Shown: one piece after another, positions 7,900 to 16,370 of the stretch | How positions within the stretch are numbered: the first letter of the stretch is position 1 | Layout of the letters: the number at the start of each line of letters is the position of its first letter | Assembly (NCBI GenBank): GCA_043803805.1 | Contig: JAZDJP010000082.1 | Location: 1 to 26,250 of the forward strand | Reading direction: 5' to 3' | Source of the DNA: JAZDJP01 sp043803805 | GTDB lineage: Bacteria; Planctomycetota; JAZDJP01 | Length of the DNA stretch: 26,250 nt | Position numbers and translations under genes: made by a program | The notes under the pieces: model-generated | Seen by the model: the letters and a program-made list of their open reading frames with translations, nothing else | Database searches by the model: none | What the model was told of the DNA's origin: nothing

Positions 7900-8961
7900 A
7901 TGTTCAGCATCAAATCCCTGGAGGAGGCCAAGCCGCTGGACGAATTTTGCCTGACCGTGAAGGACGAAGAAGCCAAGACGCAGTACGAGGAGGCCTGCGC
8001 TTACGATCTGGAATTGTATCCGGATGGCGCGCTGGCGGTCAAGGGGCGCGGAGCGGTGCCGATTTCGGACAGCGCCCTGGACGATCTCGCCGGCTTCGTC
8101 AAGGTTCCCGCACCGTTCTTGTCCAACTGCGACTCCGAGCTTCGCGCTCACATCTTCAACTGGCGGTTGCGGCGCACGGAACCGGAGAAGATACCGATTC
8201 AAATCGTATACCGCGAAGACCGGGTGGATAGGATTTTGGAAACTGAACTGATTTCCACGCATCGCTACCCAATTCTGGATACGGTTTCAAACGCTATTCC
8301 TTCCGATATCCAGCGGGATGGCCTGCGCGTCCTTCCGTATGCCTGGAATGGTCATTTCGACATCTCCATTGTCACGCGGGAACGCCAGAGCGAACCCCAA
8401 AAGGGCGACGTGGTGGCCTTTGGGATCAACGTCAGTGACGGATCGGACGGTTCCATCCAGATCCACGGCGCCACGTACCGACTGGCCTGTTCCAACGGAG
8501 CCGTCACGCGCGTCTGCGATGGCAACAAGCACCGCCTTCGCCGTCCGCTGAACAAACCCGGACGCGAGAAGGAGTATTTCAAAAAGTTGAGTAGTTTCGT
8601 CGTCGAGGCATGGAACGGATGGGAGTCCCACGCCCGGGAATTGGAAGCGCTCACGCGCGAGAGCGTCGACCGGGACCGCATGGAAGCGATTCGGGGACGA
8701 TTGCGCCAGGCTCCGTTCTTCCTGTCGAAGAAAAACATCGACCGCGTGTTCGCCCAACTCGACCGGGAAATCGCCGGATCGGGAGGAATCCCGGGGACGT
8801 CGTTCCGCATGTACGACCTGTGGAACGCCATATCCGCCGTTGGAACCCACACGGAGAACCTTTCGAGGGTCGACGCCAACCGGTTGCGGCTTGGTGCCGG
8901 GGAGTTGACCCGCGGCAGTTCGAGGATCTGCAACGTCTGCCGCAGGGCCATCACATCATAA
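7900..8961 (+). CDS. DUF932-like phage/plasmid protein
   Basis: A 353-residue protein with a central segment (about 165-210) reading G-I-N-V-S-D-G-S-D-G-S-I-Q-I, then Y-R-L-A-C-S-N-G-A-V. This matches the S-x-D-G-s-s-A-l-r ... R-l-x-C-S-N-G-l hallmark of DUF932 (phage/plasmid-like protein) family members. These are common in plasmids, phages and integrative elements; their biochemical role is not established. The start at 7900 has AAGGAGG six bases upstream. An in-frame ATG at 7825 with a more distant GGAGGTGA would add 25 residues. An 11-base gap to the DUF5131 gene suggests co-expression. Confidence 0.75.
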   Translation: MFSIKSLEEAKPLDEFCLTVKDEEAKTQYEEACAYDLELYPDGALAVKGRGAVPISDSALDDLAGFVKVPAPFLSNCDSELRAHIFNWRLRRTEPEKIPIQIVYREDRVDRILETELISTHRYPILDTVSNAIPSDIQRDGLRVLPYAWNGHFDISIVTRERQSEPQKGDVVAFGINVSDGSDGSIQIHGATYRLACSNGAVTRVCDGNKHRLRRPLNKPGREKEYFKKLSSFVVEAWNGWESHARELEALTRESVDRDRMEAIRGRLRQAPFFLSKKNIDRVFAQLDREIAGSGGIPGTSFRMYDLWNAISAVGTHTENLSRVDANRLRLGAGELTRGSSRICNVCRRAITS

Positions 8962-8971
8962 GGAGGCGATC

Positions 8972-9691
8972 ATGTCGGAGAAAACGAACATCGAATGGAC
9001 CGACTCCACTTGGAACTCTTGGCTAGGCTGCCACAAGGTCTCGGCGGCGTGTCGGCACTGCTATATGGAACGCGATATGCGCCGCTACGGCCGGGATCCG
9101 AATGTCGTCGTCCGGAGCCGGACGACCTTTGACGCGCCCGTGCGTTGGAAGGAACCGAAGCGCATCTTCACCTGCTCCTGGTCGGATTTCTTCATCGAAG
9201 AGGCGGATCCGTGGCGGGATGAAGCATGGGACATCATTCGCCGGACGACCCGGCACACCTACCAGATTCTGACCAAGCGGCCGGAGCGCATTGCGGAACA
9301 TCTCCCGCCGGATTGGCCGTTCCGGCATGTCTGGCTCGGGGTGACCGTGGAAAACCGGGAGGCCGGCCTTCCCAGGATGGACACGTTGCGTGAAATCCCG
9401 GCGACCATTCGATTCATCTCCGCTGAGCCACTCCTTGCGGATTTGGAGGGTATCAACCTCGATGGATTCCACTGGGTCATCGCGGGTGGCGAGAGCGGAC
9501 CCCACGGCAGACGAATGATGCCGGGGTGGCCCCGGCAGTTGCGCGACCAGTGCGTCGCGTGCGGAATTCCATTCTTCTTCAAGCAGTGGGGCCGTTTCAA
9601 CGAGGCGGGCAATGCCGTGGGCAAGAAAAAGGCCGGGAAGGGTCTGGATGGAAGGGAATGGTGCGAGAGTCCCGAAAGGAACGACAAGTAA
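8972..9691 (+). CDS. DUF5131 (phage Gp37/Gp68) family protein
   Basis: The 239-residue product begins with a short N-terminus ending I-E-W-T-D-S-T-W-N, then G-C-H-K-V-S-A-A-C-R-H-C-Y. This gives Cys20, Cys27 and Cys30 in the arrangement of the DUF5131/Gp37-Gp68 family, thought to be a radical-SAM-like iron-sulphur family. Other family blocks are visible: F-T-C-S-W-S-D-F-F, Q-I-L-T-K-R-P-E-R, W-L-G-V-T-V-E-N, F-I-S-A-E-P-L-L, W-V-I-A-G-G-E-S-G and F-F-K-Q-W-G. Length is normal for the family. The substrate is unknown; such genes are frequent in phages and mobile elements. SD aggagg lies upstream of the ATG. Confidence 0.93.
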   Translation: MSEKTNIEWTDSTWNSWLGCHKVSAACRHCYMERDMRRYGRDPNVVVRSRTTFDAPVRWKEPKRIFTCSWSDFFIEEADPWRDEAWDIIRRTTRHTYQILTKRPERIAEHLPPDWPFRHVWLGVTVENREAGLPRMDTLREIPATIRFISAEPLLADLEGINLDGFHWVIAGGESGPHGRRMMPGWPRQLRDQCVACGIPFFFKQWGRFNEAGNAVGKKKAGKGLDGREWCESPERNDK

Positions 9692-9783
9692 TCCGTGTAA
9701 TCGAGAGGTAATGGACACGAAGTTCCCATCTCGCGGTTCATGTGGTTGGATGATAACGGAAGAAAAAAATATCGGAGGCGACC

Positions 9784-10089
9784 ATGCGCATATCAGGAAG
9801 CAGGAAGCGGAAGCTGCGGGGAATCCGGGAGTGGCAGGAGAAACGCCAGCACCACTCGAGCTGGCTCCGGAGGCACCCCGAGACAAAATGGGATTATATG
9901 GACCACCCTCCGGCGGTCTGCTCGGAGGTTCCGGCGGTCATCGCGGTGGCCGGGACGACGGCCCCGACGCTGCCCGCGACGGAGCGGCACTACGGCATTC
10001 GCCGGGGATTCCACCGCGCGGCTATTCGGCTCTCCATTCGGCTGAATCGGATCTGGAACGGGATCATCAAACGCGGACTCTCGGCGTGA
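9784..10089 (+). CDS. Hypothetical basic protein, 101 residues
   Basis: A short, very basic protein with Arg/Lys-rich ends and no recognised domain. Three frames are open here. This one is preferred because its ATG has GGAGGCGACC directly before it, the identical initiation sequence used by the vWA gene at 16371. The basic N-terminus (R-I-S-G-S-R-K-R-K-L-R) and C-terminus would suit nucleic-acid or membrane-surface binding, but there is no stronger evidence. A competing longer frame starting near 9709 runs into the XRE gene and is less likely. Confidence 0.55.
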   Translation: MRISGSRKRKLRGIREWQEKRQHHSSWLRRHPETKWDYMDHPPAVCSEVPAVIAVAGTTAPTLPATERHYGIRRGFHRAAIRLSIRLNRIWNGIIKRGLSA

Positions 10090-10107
10090 CTGGCCTAAAG
10101 GTGGCGC

Positions 10108-10527
10108 ATGCTGGATTTCTCACATCTTGGCTCCAACTTCGCGAAGGTCCTTCGATACGCGAGGACCATGAAGATGAAACTGTCGGTCGAAAAATTCGCC
10201 GGTCTCGCCGGTGTTTCCCCGGAACTCATCAAGAAATTCGAACGTGGAGAAGGCGAATGTGTGAAGTTGATCACGCTGGCCGCCATCGCCCAGGCGGCGA
10301 ACATGACACTCGAAACGATGGTCGGGGAGATCGAGGATCTGCCGCGCTTCCGTCCATGCCGGGTGGTAATACCGGCGGCGGACATTACGCATGCGATCGA
10401 GAACGGGATCGTGGTCGAGTTTAGCCCCGGGAAAATGCGTGGGCACGTTTGTGACCAGCACCGGGCACGCAACGCCGAAAAGCCCGTGATAGAGTGTGGT
10501 CGAAAGGTCGTTCAGGAGGGAACGTGA
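10108..10527 (+). CDS. XRE-type helix-turn-helix regulator
   Basis: A 139-residue protein. Residues 10-72 form a Cro/C1-type helix-turn-helix: F-A-K-V-L-R-Y-A-R start helix, K-L-S-V-E-K-F-A-G-L-A-G-V-S-P-E-L-I-K-K-F-E-R-G-E, and a closing L-A-A-I-A-Q-A-A-N-M-T-L-E. The C-terminal half has no known domain and includes two Cys (in G-H-V-C and I-E-C-G) that might bind metal. The start has AAAGGTGG upstream. A regulator of the following gene block is likely. A tiny reading frame with a strong SD starts on its stop codon. Confidence 0.82.
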   Translation: MLDFSHLGSNFAKVLRYARTMKMKLSVEKFAGLAGVSPELIKKFERGEGECVKLITLAAIAQAANMTLETMVGEIEDLPRFRPCRVVIPAADITHAIENGIVVEFSPGKMRGHVCDQHRARNAEKPVIECGRKVVQEGT

Positions 10528-10571
10528 TGACGCCATGTTTCGGCAACGCTTTCGTGGAATCGGCGATTTAG
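10527..10571 (+). CDS. Possible 14-residue microprotein or leader peptide
   Basis: An ATG at 10527 overlaps the XRE stop by one base (TGATG) and has AGGAGGG seven bases upstream, a better initiation region than many genes here. It reads fourteen codons to TAG at 10571. It may be a translated leader coupling the regulator to the SprT gene, or an SD left behind by decay. Peptide length alone gives no evidence. Confidence 0.25.
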   Translation: MTPCFGNAFVESAI

Positions 10572-10613
10572 AGAACAAGCGGCAATTGTAGTTTAAACAA
10601 CAAGGGGATCGCC

Positions 10614-11306
10614 ATGGAACAGATCAATACCGAACTCCGCCGGCATTCGACCAACGTGCCCGAGAAGTGGGATCACATCGGTTGGATGGAATTCTGCTAC
10701 CGATGGCTTGACCTGTTCGCGGGAAAATTCTTCGAGACGCCTCTCCCCCCCTGCGTGATTTCGTTTGACCGTACCCGGATTACACGGCGGGGGCACTTCG
10801 TCCTGGGCCGGAACGGGTACGGCGTCGAGTACGCCATCAACATCAACTCCGTCTACCTCTCCGAAAAAGATCGCGTCCGGATCCTCGTCACACTAATTCA
10901 CGAGATGGTCCACGCCCGGCAGTACGACCTCGTGAAAAACGGGATTGCCCGCAAGTTGCGGTCTGCGGGCAGTCGGAATTACCACGGGAAGTTCTTTGTC
11001 GACACGATGCGAAATATCGGGATCGAGTGCGATTCAAAGGGGCACACGCTGGGCTACGGAGACCCCTTCATCCAGTTTCTGCGGGAGAACGGCATCGAGG
11101 AGGCCCGTCCGGTTCCGAAGGTGGAGCCAATGGCTCCTCTCGGGATGGGGCTCGTGACGGGTCCCGGCTCGAATCTCAAAAAATGGGTGTGCAACTGCGG
11201 ATACGGAGTGCGGGTAGCCATCGAAGACTTCAGGGCGAAGTGCCTCGCGTGCGGAACGGTCTTCCGCAGGGCCGACGGCCAAACGGATGGCAAGGAGGAA
11301 CACTAA
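10614..11306 (+). CDS. SprT-like zinc metallopeptidase
   Basis: A 230-residue protein. H-E-M-V-H at residues 96-100 with a third His in N-Y-H-G-K (124) is the SprT/Spartan-type zinc catalytic site. A C-terminal zinc ribbon follows: C-N-C at 193-195 and C-L-A-C at 210-213. Length and layout match bacterial SprT-like proteins. Eukaryotic Spartan cleaves DNA-protein crosslinks; bacterial members are poorly characterised, so cleavage of DNA-bound or misfolded proteins is inferred. SD aagggga precedes the ATG, and a small membrane protein follows in one base. Its position near chaperone-like genes fits a protein-quality theme. Confidence 0.9.
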   Translation: MEQINTELRRHSTNVPEKWDHIGWMEFCYRWLDLFAGKFFETPLPPCVISFDRTRITRRGHFVLGRNGYGVEYAININSVYLSEKDRVRILVTLIHEMVHARQYDLVKNGIARKLRSAGSRNYHGKFFVDTMRNIGIECDSKGHTLGYGDPFIQFLRENGIEEARPVPKVEPMAPLGMGLVTGPGSNLKKWVCNCGYGVRVAIEDFRAKCLACGTVFRRADGQTDGKEEH

Positions 11307-11307
11307 C

Positions 11308-11502
11308 ATGGCCATGGGGATACCAGCACAGCCGCCTCCCGCGTGGTGGACGAGAGCCATGCTGTGGATCCGGTTCGCCGTAAAGCTGCCGTTGGGGATT
11401 TTACTGACGGCGGCAAGCGTGGCGGGTGCGTTTGTGGCGGTCGTATTGTTGTTCCGTATCACGCAGTGGTTATGGAAATCCATTTTGTCAAAACCGTGGT
11501 GA
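11308..11502 (+). CDS. Small single-pass membrane protein, 64 residues
   Basis: A hydrophobic segment at about residues 25-52 (L-P-L-G-I-L-L-T-A-A-S-V-A-G-A-F-V-A-V-V-L-L) is a clear membrane helix, flanked by Arg/Lys and Trp. There is no cleavage-site pattern, so it is probably an anchor. AAGGAGG sits eight bases before ATG 11308, within the end of the SprT gene, so the two are co-translated. No relationship to the TM1 or TM2 proteins of this window is apparent. Function unknown. Confidence 0.7.
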   Translation: MAMGIPAQPPPAWWTRAMLWIRFAVKLPLGILLTAASVAGAFVAVVLLFRITQWLWKSILSKPW

Positions 11503-11512
11503 GGGGATAGAC

Positions 11513-11986
11513 ATGATTCCTCGGCCTCCGCTCAACAACATCAATCCGCCGAACACCACGCCCATCGTGAAGGTCGAGGTGGACGTTCACGTGTGGGAAG
11601 ACTTTGGAAAAAGCCATGGAGTAAAGAAGACGACCGAATCGGTCCGTGCCCCCAACGGAATTCTCCAGACACACATAGTCACAGCATCCAGCGCCGCGGA
11701 CTGCCTTTGCGTTGTCACAGACCCGACTCGACTCGTAGCCTGCTCCATTTGTTCGAAAATCGTCTGTACGGAAAAGCATGCCTGTCTCTGCGAAGGATGT
11801 CGCCGGAATGTCTGCGTAGCCTGCAGTGCGCAGCGGGTCGTCGAGGAGCCGGTGTCAAACCCGGCGGATCCGATGCAGCCGATCCAAAAAAACAAGCGGG
11901 TCATCCTGCTCTGTCTGGACTGCGCCAAGGCGTTCGACACGCCGGCGATCGTTCGCAACATCAATAAGTGGGTGTTCGAGCCATGA
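11513..11986 (+). CDS. Cys-rich probable zinc-binding protein
   Basis: The 157-residue product has a Cys cluster at about residues 64-120: C-L-C, C-S-I-C, C-T, C-L-C-E-G-C, C-V-A-C and later C-L-D-C with a His. This looks like one or two treble-clef, B-box or RING-like zinc modules. The order C-x2-C ... C-x-C-x2-C ... C-x2-C ... C-x2-C would suit a cross-brace, but I cannot assign RING from the spacing alone. The N-terminus is Pro/Asn-rich. SD gagggg lies upstream, and an ATGA overlap couples it to the large ATPase that follows. It could be an adaptor or recognition subunit of that ATPase. Confidence 0.75.
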   Translation: MIPRPPLNNINPPNTTPIVKVEVDVHVWEDFGKSHGVKKTTESVRAPNGILQTHIVTASSAADCLCVVTDPTRLVACSICSKIVCTEKHACLCEGCRRNVCVACSAQRVVEEPVSNPADPMQPIQKNKRVILLCLDCAKAFDTPAIVRNINKWVFEP

Positions 11987-14127
11987 TGACAAACAACGCC
12001 AGCGCGGATTACTTCCGCCAATCCCTGGCCCGCAGCGTCCTGACGGGCGGAGTGCAACTGACTCCGGAGCTTTTCATCGCCCTCCTTCAGGATCCCGATC
12101 TGTGTCTGGCGAAAAATTACCCGCACCTTATCCCGTACCTGGACATTCTCCTGGCGAGCTGGGACGAGGATGCGGCGGAGTGGCTCTGGGCCCAGATACA
12201 ACCGTCGGTGCTGGACGCCATCACGAATCCCGATCCCTATCGCGCCTGCGCACCCGCCTCCGGAGAGATTCCCGTCATTCCCGACGGCATTCCGCTCATC
12301 CAACTTCCGACCGGGGACCGGCTGGAAAATTTGCCCCAGGATTTTCTGCGCAACACCCTGGTGCTCGGCGCGACGGGCCGGGCCAAATCCACCTTCGTCC
12401 GCTGGCAGGCCAGGCGGCTTGCGGAGCGTGGATTCACGGTTGTTTATTTCGACCGGAAAAGGAACGAGGCGCGGATGCTTCTCGGCGCGCCCGGCATGGC
12501 GGATCGGGTGACAGTCCTCAACCCCCACCACCTTCGGCTTGTTCTCTTTGGGGAGATCCCCGGCGTACCCCAGGATATCGTCAACACAACGACCCTGGAG
12601 ACGGTGGCGCGCATTACGAAGCGTTTGACGGCCCACTGGATATTGTTCCCCGAGATCGAGAAACTCCTCCGCCAGGCTGGCGGCGGCCGGGGCATCCCTC
12701 CCGATGTCCTGATCCAGCATCTCAAAACCATGACAGTCCGGGGGCTCCGGCAAGTGGAGCTCAAAGAGGCGATGGTGATGGCGCTGGTCTATTTCGCCAC
12801 CTACCTGCGCAAGGCCTTCGTCTGGAAAAGCGATTTCATGCAGAAGATGTTCCGGAAGCGCGGGCATATTTTCGTCATCGAGGCGCCCAACATCAGCGCG
12901 GAGATTTTCCAAGGATTAGTCTGCCTAATGACCATGTGGCTTTACCTCCAGAGGACGCACCGCCCGGAGGCCGATCCCCAGCCGGTGATCTGGATTCTCG
13001 ACGACGCCACCACCGCCGTCAGCAAGGAGATGGACGAGGAGGCGTCGGGCGCGTCGCTCCTGGCCGAGCAGACGCTGATGAGCCGGTCGCTCAAGACAGG
13101 GTACATCATCAATGCTCACGATGCCAACGGCACCTCAGACAAAATCAAGAAAAACGCCGCCACGGTCGTGGTCGTTGGAGCCCAAGGGGAGCCCCTGCGG
13201 GTGCACGAGGACCTGATGGGCCTTTCCCCGGAGCAGGCGGACTATCCGAAACGGATGCCGATCGGCGAAGCAGTCTGCCTCTGCCCCACGTGGCCCTACG
13301 CCCTGCGCGGGACGTTCGAGGACGACCACCTCCAGCCCGTCAGCGACGCGCAGTGCGAATCGTCGGCGAAAGCGTTCCTTGACGGCGTCACCTGCGAGCC
13401 GTTGGAGGCGTTCTCGCTGGATCCCGGTCCGACGCCTCCACAGGCCGGAAGCGCGCCGTCGAAAACCCCGGCGGTCCGTCCCGAGGTGCTGCGGGCGTTG
13501 GATCTCTTCGCCAATGAGCCCCTGCTTTCCTTGACGGAGCATTACAAGCGGCTGCACCTCAACAACCGCGAGGGGGTGAAACTTATCGGGGAAATCCGCG
13601 CGCTCGGCCACATCGTCGTGCATGAGATGCAGACTGGCGGGAGGGGCCGCCCGATTCAACTGATCGAGGTCAAGGATGCGGCGAAAAACCTGCTTCGCGC
13701 CAAGGGATATCGCGTTCCGGACGCGCTGGTCCACGGCGGATTCGAGCACGACCTCGCCGCCGTCGCGATCTCCATCATCGGTCAGCCCGAAAAGTGCCGT
13801 GTTGATTTCGAGGTGACGCAGGGGCGGGTACGGTTTGACATCAGGAAACAGTTCCCCGCGGGGCAGGCCGAACTCTACCAGGTCGGCGTGAGTGATCCCC
13901 GGCGCGAGGCGGAGGCGCTTTCCCGTGCCCTCTCGCTCCCGTCCGTTTGCGCGGGGGATGACATTCTCACGCTGATCGTCCGGGAGGCCGCGTTTGGGGA
14001 GAAAACAATGCTTTCCCTGCGGTCGCTCACGTCCCGTGCCGATCCGGAGAGCCTCATGAGAATCGTCCTGTTGGGCGAGCTGATTTGCAAGGCGTCAACC
14101 GTTCGTCAGGCCGGAGGGAAGATATGA
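11983..14127 (+). CDS. FtsK/HerA-type P-loop ATPase
   Basis: A 714-residue protein. Walker A G-A-T-G-R-A-K-S (129-136) and Walker B P-V-I-W-I-L-D-D (334-341) are in FtsK/HerA/VirD4 order, with a large insert between, as in conjugative coupling and DNA-pumping ATPases. Residues 1-110 form a helical N-domain without membrane helices, unlike classical VirD4. After residue 480 there is a Pro-rich linker, a probable winged helix (500-565) with R-G-R-P near its end, and a C-terminal domain containing G-G-F-E-H-D-L, C-R-V-D-F-E and V-R-F-D-I, which may be a diverged nuclease-like fold. ATGA overlaps join it to both neighbours. DNA translocation for transfer or segregation is the likeliest job. Confidence 0.85.
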   Translation: MMTNNASADYFRQSLARSVLTGGVQLTPELFIALLQDPDLCLAKNYPHLIPYLDILLASWDEDAAEWLWAQIQPSVLDAITNPDPYRACAPASGEIPVIPDGIPLIQLPTGDRLENLPQDFLRNTLVLGATGRAKSTFVRWQARRLAERGFTVVYFDRKRNEARMLLGAPGMADRVTVLNPHHLRLVLFGEIPGVPQDIVNTTTLETVARITKRLTAHWILFPEIEKLLRQAGGGRGIPPDVLIQHLKTMTVRGLRQVELKEAMVMALVYFATYLRKAFVWKSDFMQKMFRKRGHIFVIEAPNISAEIFQGLVCLMTMWLYLQRTHRPEADPQPVIWILDDATTAVSKEMDEEASGASLLAEQTLMSRSLKTGYIINAHDANGTSDKIKKNAATVVVVGAQGEPLRVHEDLMGLSPEQADYPKRMPIGEAVCLCPTWPYALRGTFEDDHLQPVSDAQCESSAKAFLDGVTCEPLEAFSLDPGPTPPQAGSAPSKTPAVRPEVLRALDLFANEPLLSLTEHYKRLHLNNREGVKLIGEIRALGHIVVHEMQTGGRGRPIQLIEVKDAAKNLLRAKGYRVPDALVHGGFEHDLAAVAISIIGQPEKCRVDFEVTQGRVRFDIRKQFPAGQAELYQVGVSDPRREAEALSRALSLPSVCAGDDILTLIVREAAFGEKTMLSLRSLTSRADPESLMRIVLLGELICKASTVRQAGGKI

Positions 14128-14795
14128 CCGCGCCTGCAAACACGACGTCGCAATGGACTGAAACCGAGATGACTCTCGGCCGGACGTTCGCGCGATTCGC
14201 GATTATGCCGACCCGCCTTCAAGAAATCTTGAATCACGTCTCCGCCGAGGCGCCGCTCCTTCGCCAGATTAGTAGCAAAAACGATGAAATCCGTCAGGAC
14301 ACGACGTTCATCCGGGAGACGCTGAACAAGATCGCGGGATGCGACGGCGGTGACGCGAAAATCGAGGCCGGCATCGCCGCCATCGCCAAGGACATCCGTG
14401 GAATCCAGGAATGGCGGACATGCCTTGAAACCCTCGGCGAACGTCTCCAGACGTACCAGGAGCAGGTCTCGGACCCGTTGGCGCGGCGGGTCATGGGAAT
14501 GATCTACACCTACGAGGATGTTCTGGCGAACCAGCCCGCATCCGGGAACGGCGACATGGCGGATCTGCTGACGTCCGTTATCCGGGAACTGACCGAACTC
14601 CTCGCCGAGTACGGCATCGAGCCGGTCGCGCACAAGCCGGGTGTTCCGTTCGATCCGAAAGAGATGAAACCGGTCGGATTCTGCCTTCCGCAAACCCCGG
14701 AGGAGGCGAACACAATCGCCCTTTCGAAACACACGGGGTTTCGCCGCGGGAGGCAGGTTCTCCGTTACCAGGAGGTGATGATTTTCCGGAGCTGA
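14124..14795 (+). CDS. GrpE-like nucleotide exchange factor
   Basis: A 223-residue protein. Residues 30-115 form long heptad-like helices (coiled coil), followed by a helical segment and a C-terminal beta-type domain with G-V-P-F-D-P-K-E-M-K-P-V-G and then T-G-F-R-R-G-R-Q-V-L-R-Y-Q-E-V-M-I. This parallels GrpE's G-x-x-F-D-P-x-x-H-x-A-V ... G-Y-x-x-x-x-R-v-L-R-x-A-x-V-x-V. The next gene is an Hsp70, the partner of GrpE, which strongly supports the call. It differs from cellular GrpE in an extended middle and poor identity. The start overlaps the ATPase stop by ATGA. Expected role: ADP release from the adjacent Hsp70. Confidence 0.75.
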   Translation: MTAPANTTSQWTETEMTLGRTFARFAIMPTRLQEILNHVSAEAPLLRQISSKNDEIRQDTTFIRETLNKIAGCDGGDAKIEAGIAAIAKDIRGIQEWRTCLETLGERLQTYQEQVSDPLARRVMGMIYTYEDVLANQPASGNGDMADLLTSVIRELTELLAEYGIEPVAHKPGVPFDPKEMKPVGFCLPQTPEEANTIALSKHTGFRRGRQVLRYQEVMIFRS

Positions 14796-14826
14796 CAAGA
14801 CAAACCCCTTTTCAAGGAGGTGTGCC

Positions 14827-16338
14827 ATGATGTGGGCTGGAACGGATTTGGGGAATATCCAGACGAAGTCGGCCATTCCGGACGAGCACGGAAACCCCGT
14901 GATCCTCGAAACCGAATTGGGGGCGAAATCCTGGCTGTCGGTCGTGTATTTCGACGAGGGGCGCCTGGACAAGGTCCTTTTCGGGGACGAGGCGGTGAAC
15001 GCGGGTCTGGCGCATCCCGAGTGGCTCGTCATGGTCTGGAAGCGCTTCATCGGGACGGACGATGTGCGTTGCACGCTGAAGGACGGCATGCAGCTCAAGG
15101 CGAAGGACATCGCGCGCATCCTTCTCTCCAAGGTGTGCAAGGATTTCGAGCGCCAGACCGGCGGGATTCTGACCGAGGTTGGGCTGAGCATTCCCGCCAA
15201 TTACAACGACAAGCAGCGCCAGGAGATGATCGACGCCGCGGCGGCGCTCAACGTCAAGGTCCACATCACCCACGAGCCCACGGCGGCCGCCCTTGGGAAC
15301 GGGGTGCACAAACGGGGCGACGGCCTTTACCTCATTGTGGACGTGGGAGGCGGGACGACGGACGTGTCGCTGATCAAGGTCGAGGGAAACATCGTCAGCA
15401 TCCTCGGCACGAACGGCAACAACCAGCTCGGCGGGATGGATTTCAACGCCCGCCTCGAGGAACTGTTCCTCGAGAAATTGTCGAAGGGCAAGGGCATCCC
15501 CAAGATCAAGGAGAACGCTCTTGCCTACGCCGACTTCCGGCAGCGCGTCGAGCAGGCCAAGCGGGTGCTCAGCAAGCTTTCGGAGGCGTCGATCTCGTTT
15601 TCGCTCGACGGGAAGTTGTTCCAGGCCTCGGTCACCCGGGACGAGTTCGAGGCGCGGTGCGCCGACCTGGTCAAGGCCGTCGGGGATCTCGGCGAGCAGA
15701 CGCTGCGGGAGACGACTAACGACGTCAAGGACGTGAAGGACATCCTGGGCGTGGGCGGCGCCGCGATGGCCCCGATGGTTGGGGACATGATCGAAAAGCG
15801 CTTCGGCAAGAAGGTTTCCTATCACTGCGAGGCGCTCTTTGCCGCCGCGAAGGGAAATGTGATCCTCGCCCGGCAGGCCATGGAGGGCGAGGGGCGGACC
15901 GCCAAGGTGGGCAACTACAGCCTGCCCCCCCTTGAGCAACACACGAAGGAAGTGACCTCCCACGATGTGGGCATCCTCGTCCTTCGGGACGGAAGCGAGA
16001 ACGACGAGGTGAACGCGCTCATGCTGCCCAAGGGGACGCCGATCCCGCATTGCGAGAAGGAGATGTTCAAGTTGGTTGAGGACGGCCAGACGGCGGCCCG
16101 CATCGTCATCCTTCAGGGGCCGCACGGCGCGCCGGCGAAGGAATGTCTCCAGCTCGGGCATTTCGAGCTCAAGGATCTCCCGAAGATTCAGGGCGAACCG
16201 CATCGGATCGAGATCGCCTTCGAGATCAGCAAGAACGGCATCCTCTCGGCCATCGCGCGCTGCGTGCATTCCGACAAGTTCGCCAAGATGGAGATCGACT
16301 ACCGGAAGGCCGTGAACGGCGGCGCGAACGGATTGTAA
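14827..16338 (+). CDS. Hsp70/DnaK-family protein lacking the lid
   Basis: The 503-residue product has all actin/Hsp70 ATPase landmarks: phosphate-1 G-T-D-L-G-N (5-10), a Lys in V-W-K-R-F-I-G (72), S-I-P-A-N-Y-N-D (121-128), H-E-P-T-A-A-A-L (149-156), phosphate-2 V-D-V-G-G-G-T-T-D-V (171-180), G-N-N-Q-L-G-G-M-D-F (197-206) and the adenosine motif G-V-G-G-A-A-M-A-P (308-316). A beta substrate-binding domain follows (about 376-490, linker S-H-D-V-G-I-L-V). The protein ends there, so the helical lid is absent and it is about 130 residues shorter than DnaK. Ideal SD aaggagg. Downstream of GrpE-like and upstream of vWA; no J-domain gene is visible. Likely a specialised, element-encoded chaperone. 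Confidence 0.95.
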   Translation: MMWAGTDLGNIQTKSAIPDEHGNPVILETELGAKSWLSVVYFDEGRLDKVLFGDEAVNAGLAHPEWLVMVWKRFIGTDDVRCTLKDGMQLKAKDIARILLSKVCKDFERQTGGILTEVGLSIPANYNDKQRQEMIDAAAALNVKVHITHEPTAAALGNGVHKRGDGLYLIVDVGGGTTDVSLIKVEGNIVSILGTNGNNQLGGMDFNARLEELFLEKLSKGKGIPKIKENALAYADFRQRVEQAKRVLSKLSEASISFSLDGKLFQASVTRDEFEARCADLVKAVGDLGEQTLRETTNDVKDVKDILGVGGAAMAPMVGDMIEKRFGKKVSYHCEALFAAAKGNVILARQAMEGEGRTAKVGNYSLPPLEQHTKEVTSHDVGILVLRDGSENDEVNALMLPKGTPIPHCEKEMFKLVEDGQTAARIVILQGPHGAPAKECLQLGHFELKDLPKIQGEPHRIEIAFEISKNGILSAIARCVHSDKFAKMEIDYRKAVNGGANGL

Positions 16339-16370
16339 TGATTGGACCACTTCATTTTACGGAGGCGACC

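Noticed and set aside
9709..10424. Long plus-strand frame overlapping the small orphan and the XRE gene
   Set aside because: It overlaps the well-supported XRE gene by more than 300 bases, and its product is Gly/Arg/Asp-rich low complexity. The frame beginning at 9784 has the better SD.
11587..12912. 441-residue minus-strand frame opposite the FtsK/HerA-like gene
   Set aside because: Antisense shadow: no domain, while the plus strand has Walker motifs and ATGA-coupled genes throughout.
14812..16350. 512-residue minus-strand frame opposite the Hsp70 gene
   Set aside because: Shadow of the Hsp70 codons; its Leu/Arg/Asp/His composition is the antisense of GC-rich coding sequence. The plus frame has every Hsp70 motif.
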